Origin: Leptasterias polaris
Lineage: Eukaryota > Echinodermata > Asteroidea > Forcipulatida > Asteriidae
Reading direction: 5' to 3'
NCBI GenBank assembly: GCA_037783415.1
Contig: JAZGTN010000011.1
Location: 124,001 to 188,000, forward strand
Length of the DNA stretch: 64,000 nt
Both the position numbers and the translations under genes were made by a program. This document shows positions 31,959-43,800 of the stretch, one piece after another. The notes under the pieces were generated by a model. It did no database searches. It had not been told where the DNA came from and saw nothing but the letters and a program-made list of their open reading frames with translations. The stretch's first letter is position 1. The number at the start of each line of letters is the position of its first letter.

Positions 31959-34539
31959 GTGCAAAATTAATTTTATTGATCAGTTTTACTGTCTGATTGG
32001 TTATGGTTGATTGATTTGTTCGTTACTTGATCTAGTGAATGAGTATATTGGCTAATTATGTATTTGTTTAGAATATATATATATATATATATTTTATGTA
32101 TTTTGCGTTGAAGCTATAAAGCTCCATTTATTCAACAACCAACAACGAAACATCAAATCCACATAATAAAGGTATTATTACAGTAAACAACAAATCTTTT
32201 TATTAGCTGTTCCGACCTACTGTCGGAACAGGTATTGTTTTCGTCGAGATTTTTATTATTTTTCATATACTTTGTTTCCGCCTTAATCCCATAGCATTTG
32301 TACACGTCTTTGTTTACACCTAACAATACAGCCTAAAGCGTAATATGAAAGAGCTAGATCCTATATCAAATTGAAGATTAGTACATAAACTTGACTCTAA
32401 ATGTAATAAATGTTAAAATTCTTAATTAATTAGCCACTTTACAGCGAGGTGAATATTTAATTAGCCAACCTTGAAAGCACCATATCTCAAAAAGTATACC
32501 CCCGAACGTCAAACTTTTTTCAGTTTTAGACTTCTGGAATACTGTATATTTAATTTCCGGCCTAAAATTACGGACGACGTCACAATGACGTCATTTATAG
32601 CGCGTTTTCATTCGTGTACAAAAAACACATAGGACAAAGTAAAAACAAATCCAACTTCCAGAAACATAATTTTTCAATTAAGCTCAAATTAAATGTCCTA
32701 GATTACACAAATATTTTCTAAAACAAAAAAATAGTTTATTGACGGTCATAAATAAAAAAATAAAAAAATTCAATCATTGTCAGTAGAAAAAATAAATAAA
32801 TCACAGACAAACTTCACGGAATGGGTACGGCGTAAAATTAGATTTGTATTTCCGAAAATTGTAAAATTCTAAACTCAATCAAGTCCTCGACCCATGACCA
32901 GTGTTTTGCGGTTTTTGTAGAAAACACATAGAGCCATTCCTGTCGCTGACTAACACAAATTACAAGTCTACGTTTATTCCAAGAATCGAGAAGAATGGTG
33001 GTTGATCGCAGCGTTGTGTGTATCACCGCTCATTTCCTTAGTCAGGTTTCAGCGTGAACTCAGAAAACATACCACCTGTGTTTTGGGACGATGGTGCGGG
33101 TGTAGCAGACTTGTTTGCGCTTTGGACAGTCGTTTGCCGGAAATTCACATGTTTTATTTAGGGTTCTTAATATGCAAACGCATTATATTTCGGGAAGTCG
33201 CCGTGTAGCCAACCCAAAACTTGGTGGGGATAGCAATATAGGGCAATAAAACGAGCTGATTGAGGAAAGGTGTAGAAAAGACAAATTACATTTTCCATGG
33301 CTAAACGGTTAGTGTTGGATTTGGGGGTGAAATGCGAAAATTTACAATAAATTCATATTCCATATATATTTACTATTTTAGCCTAACAAGAACAACATAC
33401 TCGATCGGTATTAAAAGGCACAAAAATTGTTACAATTACGATTTTAATACAACAGCACCACACTAAATAGGCCAGCAATTATGCACCAATTAAGCTGATT
33501 ATCATAATTTGTAGGGCCTCAAAATCATTTGAATTATAACGTTTTGGGGTTCATGCAATTAATAGATTGTGTAATTATACGAACCTGTCACAACCTTGGG
33601 GTTCTGTGCTTTAACTTTTGAGAATACTTGATAAATTTAGGCGTTAGAGTCGGCCCTATTTTACTTGGGAAGTGGAGAAGTGCTTCACGAAAACTGGCAG
33701 CAAGTCGGTTAGGGGGGTTTTCTTTTCTGGGGTAAATAGCAAAAATTCCAAACGGCTGACCTGCCAAAAATTGAAAATAATTCTGAAGTTTAGTTGTCCG
33801 AAAATGATATTGGTTTTCAAGAGGCTCGGGCACTTAAAGGATTTTTGGAGTATTTTTGAATATTTAGCATTGGTTCCTATGGGCTTTAATTAGAGTGGTG
33901 CACCAGTTGTATATAAAATGGCGGCGCCCGAGCAGCCATAAGTTTTTTGTTTACAGTTATGTAGGCTTGAAACGACGACAGTAATGAGTTGTGTGGGGCA
34001 TTTTTCGTCAGTTGTTGCTGTTTTTGTATTGAAAACATCATTCCTTTGGCTCTAAACAGTTAGTATAGTACCAATGTTGCTATTTCCTCAAATTACAACA
34101 CATTTATTAACATATTTTTTTAGCGTTTCAAAGAAATAGTTACTTAATCAAATTCAGAAAATCAAGAGTCAACAGTGGCTGGTTGATTAGAAAAAAGTAG
34201 AGAAAAACCATCAACATGTGAAGAGGAGTAGGGGAGGTGGTGGGTTTGGCATCAGGATTGAATGTCAAGTTTCCGGAAAGTGAATGCACTCTGATATGGT
34301 TGTGAATTAAACCCTTACCCTCACCCAAAACCCATGCTAACTTATGAGACCTGTTTCTCGATAGAAGGGGTTAGTTTGCTTTACATACTGAAACCTGTTC
34401 CTTAATATAAGGCGAAGTTCGTTCACTTTACGTTCTAACTTGTGAGACCTGTTCCTTGATAATGGGGTTAGCTCGCTTTGCTCAGTTCACTTGAAATACT
34501 AACTTGTGAGACCAGGGCCCAATTCCAGTCGGCTTTATT

Positions 34540-34683
34540 TTAGTCTTAAAAAAATTGTATACAAATAGTTAGCAGACCCCGAAACAGAAGCTTGAACAAT
34601 AGTGCAACTTCAATCGTGATTTTCTCCAAACACGTTTGTTTTATACTGTGTACGAGTTAGGTCAGTTCGTGGTACGAGCGACG
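34540..34683. repeat. Partial copy of the 36966-37616 MITE
   Basis: About 145 bp matching 37470-37616 (AAATTGTATACAAATAGTTAGC ... TTCGTGGTACG), including one terminal repeat. It is cut off at the right by the tRNA-like repeat that begins near 34692. Confidence 0.75.
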
Positions 34684-34691
34684 AATAGTAA

Positions 34692-34815
34692 TAGGGAGAC
34701 CGCCAACATAGGGCTGGATAGCTCATCAGTTGGTAGAGCGCCGGTACGTTAATCCGGAGGTCGTTGGTTCAAGTCCCGCTCCAGTCAATTATTCTTTGTT
34801 CAAACCCAAACTATT
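34692..34815 (+). mobile_element. Single tRNA-like repeat unit
   Basis: GGGAGACCGCCAACATAGGG followed by a tRNA-like segment from about 34712, with TCATCAGTTGG (3-bp insertion in the D arm) and GGTTCAAGTCC, then TTCTTTGTTCAAACCC. Same family as the 13.7-15.5 kb array; anticodon triplet GTT. Confidence 0.8.
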
Positions 34816-35085
34816 TTTAATTTCACGCAGTATATAATATGCTCATACTTATTTATTTCTAAAAAGGTATTATTTGGGATCGGTTAGAGCTGATCAACCA
34901 TACATGAAATAACAAACCTGTAAAAATTTAGGCTGAACCTGTTGTATGAGTTGAACGACCATGCACATTTTCAGCATAAACTCTTAAACTGTTGCCTCGT
35001 TAACACTTTTGGACATTAAGAATAGAATGTTCGTGTCTTTGTGCTATTGTTTACAATTTATGTATTGTCTGTGTTATAATACCAG

Positions 35086-35856
35086 GTGTACTGCTTTCGG
35101 GAGAGAGGTTGCTTGAGGAAAATTGCTTCTTTGTACTCAATGTAGTCAAGTTCCAACTCATACCGGATTCGATTTAAATTGTACAGCCCAAGCCCGTTAA
35201 AAAGACGGGTCGTACACCAGATGCAATTTATAGGGTGCGTTCGATTAGCTTCCCCGTGTGTACCGGGGATTTACACTCGTGTTAGCCACGCAACGAGGCT
35301 AATCGAACGCTGTGGTGTTTTCGCTTGGCAGTCTGGGAAAATTAAGGTCAAACGTTTTTGCGTAGCGGTAGAACTTACAAAAGTGTAAGCTCCGTCGTCT
35401 GCTCACTTGGAAAATGTCGATGTCCGTAACGACACAATTTAATTATAAAATATAAAATAACTTGCACGCAGTCACCATCTGTTTGTTTTTCTGGAAGTAC
35501 GTTTCCTTTCCATTCCCCATAATTTGTTTCATGACGATAAATCTGTGTCTTTGTGTACTTTTGAACTCACGTCAAATTCAACTTGTCCCCATACACCATC
35601 TTGGTATGATGCGTCATTACACCTGGGCGTCCACCAGAGACCCGCTCGCGAGCTGGGGTTGTGGTGGCTTACACCCGGGGCAGACACGAGTATCACGTGA
35701 TGGCTAATCGAACGCTCTCGTGTAAGTTTTTGTTACACGTGTAAGCTAATCGAACGCACCCATAGTGTAGGCTACACTCCAAGCCCGTTATGACCTCGGG
35801 CCGTGCATACCTGACCAATCAGCGACTGCTTCTACTCTCTATTGGAGACGGAAAAG
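35086..35856 (+). pseudogene. Broken copy of exon 4 of the GRAM-like gene, split by a MITE
   Basis: Acceptor ACCAG|GTGTA in the same phase as exon 4 at 48735. Reads GVLLSGERLLEENCFF and KFQLIPDS against GVLLTEERLPVNHCFA and EFQHILDS. An in-frame TAA lies at 35175-35177. After the 529-bp insertion it resumes KPVMTSGRAYLTNQRLLLLS against KPAMTQGRMYLTNQRLLLLS, and ends G|GTTAGT in phase 1. A second, diverged copy of the AAGCCCGTT stretch lies left of the insertion. Confidence 0.8.
35233..35761. mobile_element. 529-bp MITE with GGGTGCGTTCGATTAGC termini
   Basis: Left GGGTGCGTTCGATTAGCT and right AGCTAATCGAACGCACCC are perfect inverted repeats. ATA flanks both sides (35230-35232, 35762-35764). 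It carries internal repeats of GCTAATCGAACGC and no transposase; superfamily uncertain. Confidence 0.75.
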
Positions 35857-36031
35857 GTTAGTTTAAACTTGTACCGGTTCAGAATGAGATGGTTCGTTTT
35901 CTTCTTCTTCCTTTTCAATTAAAATCTGAAGAAAACTTAGTTGAAACGTGTAAAGGTCAACATTTTGGCGAGCTCAAACTTTCCCATCTTCAGAAGATTA
36001 GGGCCTAATTGTTTTTAATTTCAATTTACAG

Positions 36032-36252
36032 GCCTTAACTTCGAGAAAAACCAAAGTTCATTCTCATCATCAGGAGAGACAAAAACTTTCTCTACCACCG
36101 GCATCAAAACCAGCCATTAGCGCTACGAGAGCATCCCACTGGCACTGTCAGACATTCGTGGTGTTGATTTGAGTGGTACATCCTTCACCAGCATCAAGGG
36201 TGTTATACCGGAAGTTCCATGGTGGTGCTGTTTTTGTTGTTGTTGTGATGAG
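36032..36252 (+). pseudogene. Copy of exon 5 of the GRAM-like gene with one TAG stop
   Basis: Acceptor TTTACAG and donor GAG|GTAAAG keep the phases of exon 5 at 50273-50505 (phase 1 in, phase 0 out), and the length is a whole number of codons. Reads TKTFSTTGIKTSH, stop TAG at 36118-36120, then RYESIPLALSDIRGV and TSIKGVIPE, ending in a cysteine run. The intact copy has CKTLSVTGSKTST, RYESVPLADILGV and TNIKGNIPE. Confidence 0.85.
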
Positions 36253-36263
36253 GTAAAGCTCGG

Positions 36264-36409
36264 TGCTCGATTTCGCAAAGCACTAAGATTCTTCTTAAGA
36301 TGATTTTTGAGGATGATTGATTTGTATTCTGACATTACACTTAAGTTGCTCAGAAATTGCGATTGAATCGCATTTCAGATCAATCTTTAGCTTGTTGTGA
36401 AATTGGCCC
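36264..36409 (+). mobile_element. Small TTTCGCAAAGCACT MITE beside the pseudogene exon
   Basis: Left GATTTCGCAAAGCACTAAGA, right ATCTTTAGCTTGTTGTGAAATT; imperfect inverted ends and internal TCTTAAGATGA. Same family as 8725-8876 and 25244-25390. Confidence 0.5.
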
Positions 36410-36965
36410 CACTGACATGCACGCGACTGCACATTGTTACTTTGGGGAAAAGCACGGCTAGTGATTTTGGCCAAATGTAAGCAAAACATTCAAACGTGTT
36501 AACAGATTTGTAAACCAAATTCAACTTTGTCTGCAAACTTTCAGAAAAACAAATACCTCCCATGATTGGGTGCTTTATTTCCAACAAATTCAACACTAAT
36601 TATGAATATTTGTGTAGGCCTAACACTGTTACAAACTGTGGTTATCTGTTTCTATTATGCATTTAATATGGCTTTCCATAATTTTCGAACCTCGGTTGGC
36701 CAACTCGGGCTGTGACGTTGCAAAAGAACGGTCTATAACGCGCGAATTAATGTTATTACGAAGCTCGGCGAAAACCGAGTCTGTGCGAATTGTTGCGAAG
36801 TTCGGGGAAAACCGCAGTACTACGGTGGCCATCAAAGGACATTTACGAGTTGCAAATTTATTACGCGTACATTTCTTCTTCTTCCTATTATTATTATTTT
36901 CACATTTCTGTTAGTTAAATTAAGGAACCCTCATTATTAGAAGGGAAAACAAGTAACATTGCAAA

Positions 36966-37616
36966 ATTCGTCGCGCGTACCACGAACCGACCTAACTGAC
37001 AAAAATCACACACTTTTGCAATTTTTTTTTTTTACAAATTATTAATATACTCATTACTGTTAACATTTTCAGCAAGTTTCAGAACTAAATACGTAGTAGT
37101 TTTGTAATTACACTAATTACTAAAAACGACGTATCACTAGATTTGCCGTTTTGTCTTTTCACAAAGTGACCTATCTAGATACGCCACTTTACCAATGATG
37201 TACTATGCGCTACAGCGCGCGCGGTTCGGGCGCGCGTGTAAAATTTGCGTACCACGAACTGACCTAACTCAAAGCGTGGTATTTTCACAAAGTGACCTAA
37301 CTAGATACGTCTCTATTATGCATTGGTTTGTACACGGCGCTCTGCGGGCAAAACTCGGATTTTAATTTTCACAAAGTGACCTATCTGTTTAGGTATTATT
37401 TACTAATTAAAATAGTTGCGGGGATTAAATGAAATTGACAGTTCTGTATTAATAAAGTAGTCGGCTTTATTTTTGTCTTAAAAAATTGTATACAAATAGT
37501 TAGCAGAACCCGAAACAGCAGTTTGAAAAATAGTGCAACTTCATTCGGGATTTTCTCCAAACATGTTTTTTTATACTGTGTACGAGTTAGGTCGGTTCGT
37601 GGTACGCGCGACGAAT
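36966..37616. mobile_element. 651-bp MITE with perfect 32-bp terminal repeats, upstream of the GRAM-like gene
   Basis: Left end ATTCGTCGCGCGTACCAC and right end GTGGTACGCGCGACGAAT extend to 32 matching bases. A further internal copy of CGTACCACGAACTGACCTAAC lies near 37250. ACAAAGTGACCTA is repeated inside. No coding region. Confidence 0.85.
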
Positions 37617-37750
37617 TATGTCCCCATATACGATTTGCGATGTCCCTTCAGGGCCACCAATCAATACGAAATGTCGTTTATGAGGTCAGAAGGTTTGCCA
37701 GTCGGGAGTAGGGAGGAGTTATAAGTGAGTGTTTACCGCCATTATCGAGC

Positions 37751-37810
37751 ATGGCGGAACAGGAGGAACTTGTACATTCACCAGACGGGAACTTGGAGGG
37801 GCTACAAATG
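37751..37810 (+). CDS. GRAM-like gene exon 1
   Basis: ATG in the context GAGCATGG, 20 codons (MAEQEELVHSPDGNLEGLQM), donor GTTTGT in phase 0. The acidic N-terminus shows no domain. Start chosen as the first ATG that gives an open frame into a donor compatible with exon 2. Confidence 0.6.
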
Positions 37811-40800
37811 GTTTGTATTGTATTTCCCATGATATTTGTGTCTAAATAGAGGTGGCTTGGTAGTAACTGACATGACTAATTGACTATAGTCACAAGTTTT
37901 ATGTAACAATGTTGACTCTTGTCTTAAATCTGCAATTATTATAACTCCGTCTGAGAGAAAGTGAAAATAATATTTGTCGGAATGTTTTGTTGTTCTTTTA
38001 ATGATACTATTAATATTATTACTATATATCATTAGAGTTGGGACCCGTCAACTCCTGTTTCTAGTAGAAATAAGGACTAATGTAGCCCAATTAATGCTAA
38101 ACCCAAATATTCAAAGTTCTGTTGGGATAGTTGAAAATGTGTAAAGGGTTAAGGTTATGTATGGATCATACCAGAAGCCAAATGTTTCATGCAATATTAT
38201 ACAAAAATGAGAATTTTTTTCATGTTTTTCACTGTGTAAAGAACGTTGGGACTGGATCATCTGGAGTCAACACGGGCCAGACACATCAACCAACTATGCC
38301 GGTGGTTACCCAACCACATTATGTGCCTCTTCAGCAGGTAAATAATGATTGTTTGTTACAATGCTTGAGAAGTACGTTTCGCCAGACAGTGATTTGTCGC
38401 AGTGCGTGTGATTACTGGCTTTTCCGGCATACTTGCCAGATATATTTTTTAATATCAGTTGTTTTTCTTCCTTTTATAATTTTAGTTCTGTTCCAAATAG
38501 GGCCTATACTGTGCTTAGATTTCCAGGACGGCCCTTTGCCATCAGACTTAACATACATAGGCATAGCAGCTTGCAAGCCTGTGGAAACCAGTATAAACTA
38601 TAAACAAGGGTGCATGCCACTTGTGAACCATAAACACCAGGGTTAAGCCCTACTCTTCCGCGATTAGTGGTCTTAGTTCTTTTAAATACATGCACTCCGA
38701 TTGTAGTTCACGGGACCTACGGCTTAATGTCCCATCCAAAGGACAAATCAGTCATGGTAAAGTATCAGCTCATAAAGACACAAGTGGTAGGAGGGCCGAT
38801 TTCACTAACGTGTTTTGATCATCGCAAAACCGATCGCTAAATCCAAAACCCATCGCAACTTAGCGATGGATTTTGGATAACGATTTCCTCATCGCAAAAC
38901 ACTATTAGCGATGACAATCTTGCGATGACTCGTTAGAGGCCGCAAAGTATAAGTTCATCGCAAATTTGTGATAAATTGCGCCATTTTGTGCTTAGATTGT
39001 ATTAGTGGTGTACGTCTTGTTGGCTGATGACACCTTTCAGCGACGCGACTGCTGCCGAGAGAGCTTAAAATCAGTAAAAAGGAGATCTCCATCTATTGGG
39101 TTCACTTGTTTTAATCAGCATGTCGGCCTAACATTAATGTAGGCCTATTGATATTACAGCCACAAATCGTCCTTTCCGATTTAATATCATGTACCATTTT
39201 TTGATGACAACACTTTTGACAAATAGGCCTATTTCGGGCATTTAGAAATTAATTATTTTTTCCAATTAGGCTAAGTGTATGACATATTACGTGCAATGGA
39301 TAGTGGCAAAATAACTGCGCTAATTTTACTCGATCTCAGTGCTGCATTTGATACTGTGGACCATAACATCTTGTTACACAGGCTTGAGAATAACATCGGT
39401 ATTACAGGTGCGGCCCTGAGATGGTGTAAATCCTACTTACAAAACCGACCACAATGTGTGCGTGTTGGTCAATCTTCTTCAGAGGCTGTTGCACTTGACT
39501 ACTCTGTACCTCAAGGGACAGTGCTAGGACCGCAATGGTTTGTCATCTACACATCACCAGTTCGTATCATCATTCAGAAGCATAAACTTCAATACCACCT
39601 TTACGCAGATGACACACAGATCTATTTGTCATTTGATGCAACACAACAAGACGCCAATTATTGTATTAAACGTATTGAAGCATGTGTTGAAGAAATCCGT
39701 CAGTGGATGAAAAATAATTACCTCAAACTTAATGATAACAAGACTGAGTTCATCCTCATTGGCTCTAAACAGAAACTCAATAAGATCACTACCTCACATA
39801 TTACAATTGGGAACTCAACCATTGCTTCTGTTCAATCTGTGCGCAATCATGGTGTCGTCATGGATAACACCATGACTCTGGACTCACATATCTCTTCAAT
39901 TGTAAAATCATCTTCTTACCAGATCAGAAACTTGGGTAGAATTCGTAAATATCTCACTCCACAATCTGCTGAACAATTAGTACACGCCTATGTCACTTCT
40001 CGTCTAGACATAGGAAATTCCCTTCTTTTCGGACTTTCAAAATCACAGGTTCATCGTCTTCAGTTGAGACAAAACATGGCTGCTCGTCTTGTCACGTGCA
40101 CCAAGCCGTCCATGCACATAACTCCTGTCCTTTGTGAGTTACACTGGCTACCCGTTCATCTTAGGATCCAGTTTAAGCTGTTGCTTCTCACTTACCGTGC
40201 TGTCAATGATCAAGCACCACCATACATCTCTGATCTACTTGAATTATATAATCCACCCCGGTCTGGTTTGCGATCAGCTGCTAAATTACTCTTGGTTGTG
40301 CCTAAATCATCTAGGTCCTGGGGCGACAGAGCTTTCTCTGTCGCAGCTCCCCGGTTATGGAACGCAATTCCCTACAATATTCGTACTTCTCCATCACTTG
40401 AGACATTCAAAAACAGGTTAAAAACACATCTCATGCAAAGCACTTATGGTCGGGATCATGTGTAAATGCTTATTTCAGTTTTTCCATTTGTAAATCATGA
40501 TTGCATCCTGTTTACTATTATGTACTTGTGTACGTTGCTTTTGTTTTTATGACCATGTTGCTCTGTTTGCGCCATGAGCGTTTTTTGCGGATTTGTGCGC
40601 GTTATAAATGTTCTATATTATTATTATTATAAATCTGAGGAATCGTTCACTTTGTGATACAAGCACCAACATTTGCATGAGGGTTCCTTTAGAGCCACTG
40701 AATTAAAAAATCCCGTTAGCCAATTAAAAAATCCAAGATGGCCGCCATTTTCCAAGATGGCCGCCAGTGTTGCCATTGTAATAGTATTCTGGTTGTAAAA

Positions 40801-43800
40801 TGTGATCCACTAGCCCGATTGGAGTGAATTTAGTATCGAATCATATGTTTTCGGCCGTGAAAATTACAAATGTACCACTCATTTATCTATAAGCCATCCG
40901 TAATACCATTTAAATCTCTGTTTTTGTGAAAAATGAAAATATTAAGCCTATCCTTTCATCATACAGCAGTAAGTAATACAGAGATGGTGTCCTAGTTGAG
41001 GTAATTTCCTTCATTGGTGAATCCTACACTCTATAGACAATAAAACAACAGTTCTCAACTGCAACTGTGAGACATGTGATGGAAAAGATCAAGGATACGG
41101 TAGCATTCCTCAACCCAGGACAAGTACCTGTCATTGCTGCTGACCAGCCAATCTACGCCGCCGTAGCCAAGCAGATCCAGTGGCACTGGCCTGAGCAATT
41201 TGGTGAGGACAAGTTTGTCATCATGTTTGGTGGACTGCATATTGAGATGGCTGCATTGAGGTCGATTGGAACTCTGCTGCAAAACAGTGGGTGGACAGGA
41301 GCCCTTGTTGAGGCAGAAATCGTCTCTGCATGCTGGTACTGCAGAATCATTTCTGTCAGCATCAAGTGTCACAAGAACACGTCAAATGCACCAAATAACA
41401 GCGAGCAGTCTATACAAACTCATGAAGGCAGCCTATGCAGACTACTGCAGGGAAGCAGAGGAAGGCTCTGACATAGTTTTGACTTATGAAGACTGGTGTC
41501 AGAGACGCAGACTGCAAAGCCCTCAATTTCAGTAGTGGAGCCTTGTTCTGTCCATGGAACTGGTGATTCTGTCACTCATTAGGTCATTTAGAGAAGCTAA
41601 CTTCACATCCTACTGTCTTGCACTCACTGAACTGATTCCATACTTCTTTGTAAATAACAATATCAACTATGCACGGTGGCTCCCCATCCATCTGAGAGAC
41701 ATGATGACCCTAGAGCAGAAACACCCAGAAGTTGCTAAGGAATTCAACGATGGAAAAGTTTTGGTGCACAAAACTTCACGGGACTTCTCAGCAATGGCCA
41801 TAGACCAGGCTCATGAACATGCCAATGCCGTCATCAAAGGTGGTGGGGGTGCAATTGGCGTCACTGAAGATCCATCAGCGCTGAGAAGGTGGATGGTTGC
41901 TGGTCCTGAAGTAAGCCATTTGGTTGCTCAGTATGATAGTGCTTCAGAAGCCAAAGTTGGCAACGGCTGTACCAGACATCATGAACAGACAAGACGAGCC
42001 CAGATAGTCTTCTTGGAGAAAGTGCAGAAGCTGTTTGCTACTATTCAGGATTTGGGAAATCCATTCCAAGAAGAAACCACTGATCTGCTGACACTCGATA
42101 CAAAGAAAATTGCCCACCCCAGTGCTGCTGAAATGATTCACACACACCTTGCGCGAGGCAGAATCCGCTTCAAGGAATTCATGAAGGGGCTAGAAAGTAG
42201 CAACAAATGTGTCTTCTATGAACCAACCAAGAAGAACACGATAAAAAATTTTCGACAAGAACCAGTGCACAAACTCCACAAACAATCAAGGCTAAAGGAA
42301 GACTGCCAACTCCTCTCCAAACTCTTCATCTCATGCCAGACCAGAGAGTGTGACCTTTTCCAGCTGCACTTAGTGACGGTGGAAAGCTTCGCACTTGCCA
42401 GAAGTCCCAGCTTACTGCCATTCTTGAGAGCCACGTTGTAATACCAGACACTGAACCAGAGGCCGATGTAATAATTACTGATGAGTCAGCTTTGGTGAAC
42501 GCCTTGCCACCACGAAGGTCAAAGACATTTGATGAATATGCCGCACTGGATATCCTTCCTACTATAAAATCATACACTTCCAAGTACAAAAGGTCAGACA
42601 TTGTGTTTGGTATCTATCTTCCATCTAGTCTAAAGGCAGAAACGAGGTCAAAGCGCGGACAAGGTGCCAGACGCAGAGTGACAGGTAAATGCAGAGTGCC
42701 TCAGAACTGGAGGAGCTTCCTGAGGGATGATGATAACAAGACAGAGCTCTTCCACTTCCTGGCTGACAAGATAATTGAGATGTGTACCACAAACAACATC
42801 ATTGTTATCACAAAGGGAGAATATGCTCTCTGCAATCAGCCAATCACCCAAGGAAGTTTGGCTCCATGTACCCACGAGGAAGCAGATACCAGGATATTTG
42901 TGCATGCCAGACAAGCAGTTGCAGCAGGCAGCAAAAATCTTATCATCAAAGCTAATGACAATGATGTCCTCATCATAGCAATTTCGGTTCTTCCATCCCA
43001 GCCTGCAGAATCTTGGTCTCCAGAAGCTGTGGGGTAGGAGCCAAGCTGAGGTGGATTCCCATACATGACAAGTCCAGTTGGCTCTGACAAGTCCAGACTG
43101 CGATGTTGTGTCTGGGAAAGGCAAAAAATCAGCTTGGCAGACATGGAACATGTACCCTGAGACCACCAAAATCTTTGCCAAGATCTTGGAGAGGTTTGTT
43201 GTTATCATGTACGACAGGTCTAGTACAGCAGAGGTGTTGACGATGCTCGACATGTTTGCAGAGATCTTATGAAGCCATTCCTCCAACTCGAGCAGCACTC
43301 ATTCAGCATGCCAAGCGGGCAGCATACCAGGCAGGCTGCATATGGAGCCAGTCGATAGTTTGTCAGCCTGAAACACAAAGTCCTGCAGACTGGGGATGGA
43401 CCCGGCATGGCGACTTGTGGAAGTTTTGCTGGACTACACTTCCGCCCATTGCAGAGAGTTGTCAACAGCTGACGAAGTGTGGCTGCAAGATCGAGTGTTG
43501 TGGAAGATGCAAATGCTACCGATATGGTCTAAGTTGCACTGCCCTGTGCAGCTGCACTTGTCAAAGTTGAAGAACACAGAGAGAAAGTTTTCGAACATGG
43601 TCAGGATCGATGTAATACAGTAAACTAGTGTTATGCATGCTCAAAGTGGTAACAATATTTGAGCTTAATGCCATTCCTACCAGAGTATTGTTTGTACATT
43701 TTGGGGGCCAAATAGCATTTTTAGCGATACTTTACGCTAGCTATTTTAAGCTGCAGACAGTTTTCTCTCAAGATCTGTGTGATCAAAAGACTATGATTAT

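Larger units (their letters stand above)
31959..35085. other. Pseudogene intron-like region, mostly featureless
   Basis: Contains an (AT)n run near 32075-32092, a short GTTCCGAC/GTCGGAAC inverted pair at 32210-32232 and the repeats at 34540-34815. No coding exon is recognised. Confidence 0.5.

Noticed and set aside
42648..43298. 216-codon minus-strand ORF
   Set aside because: It is antisense to the transposase-like remnants, which carry the recognisable motifs.
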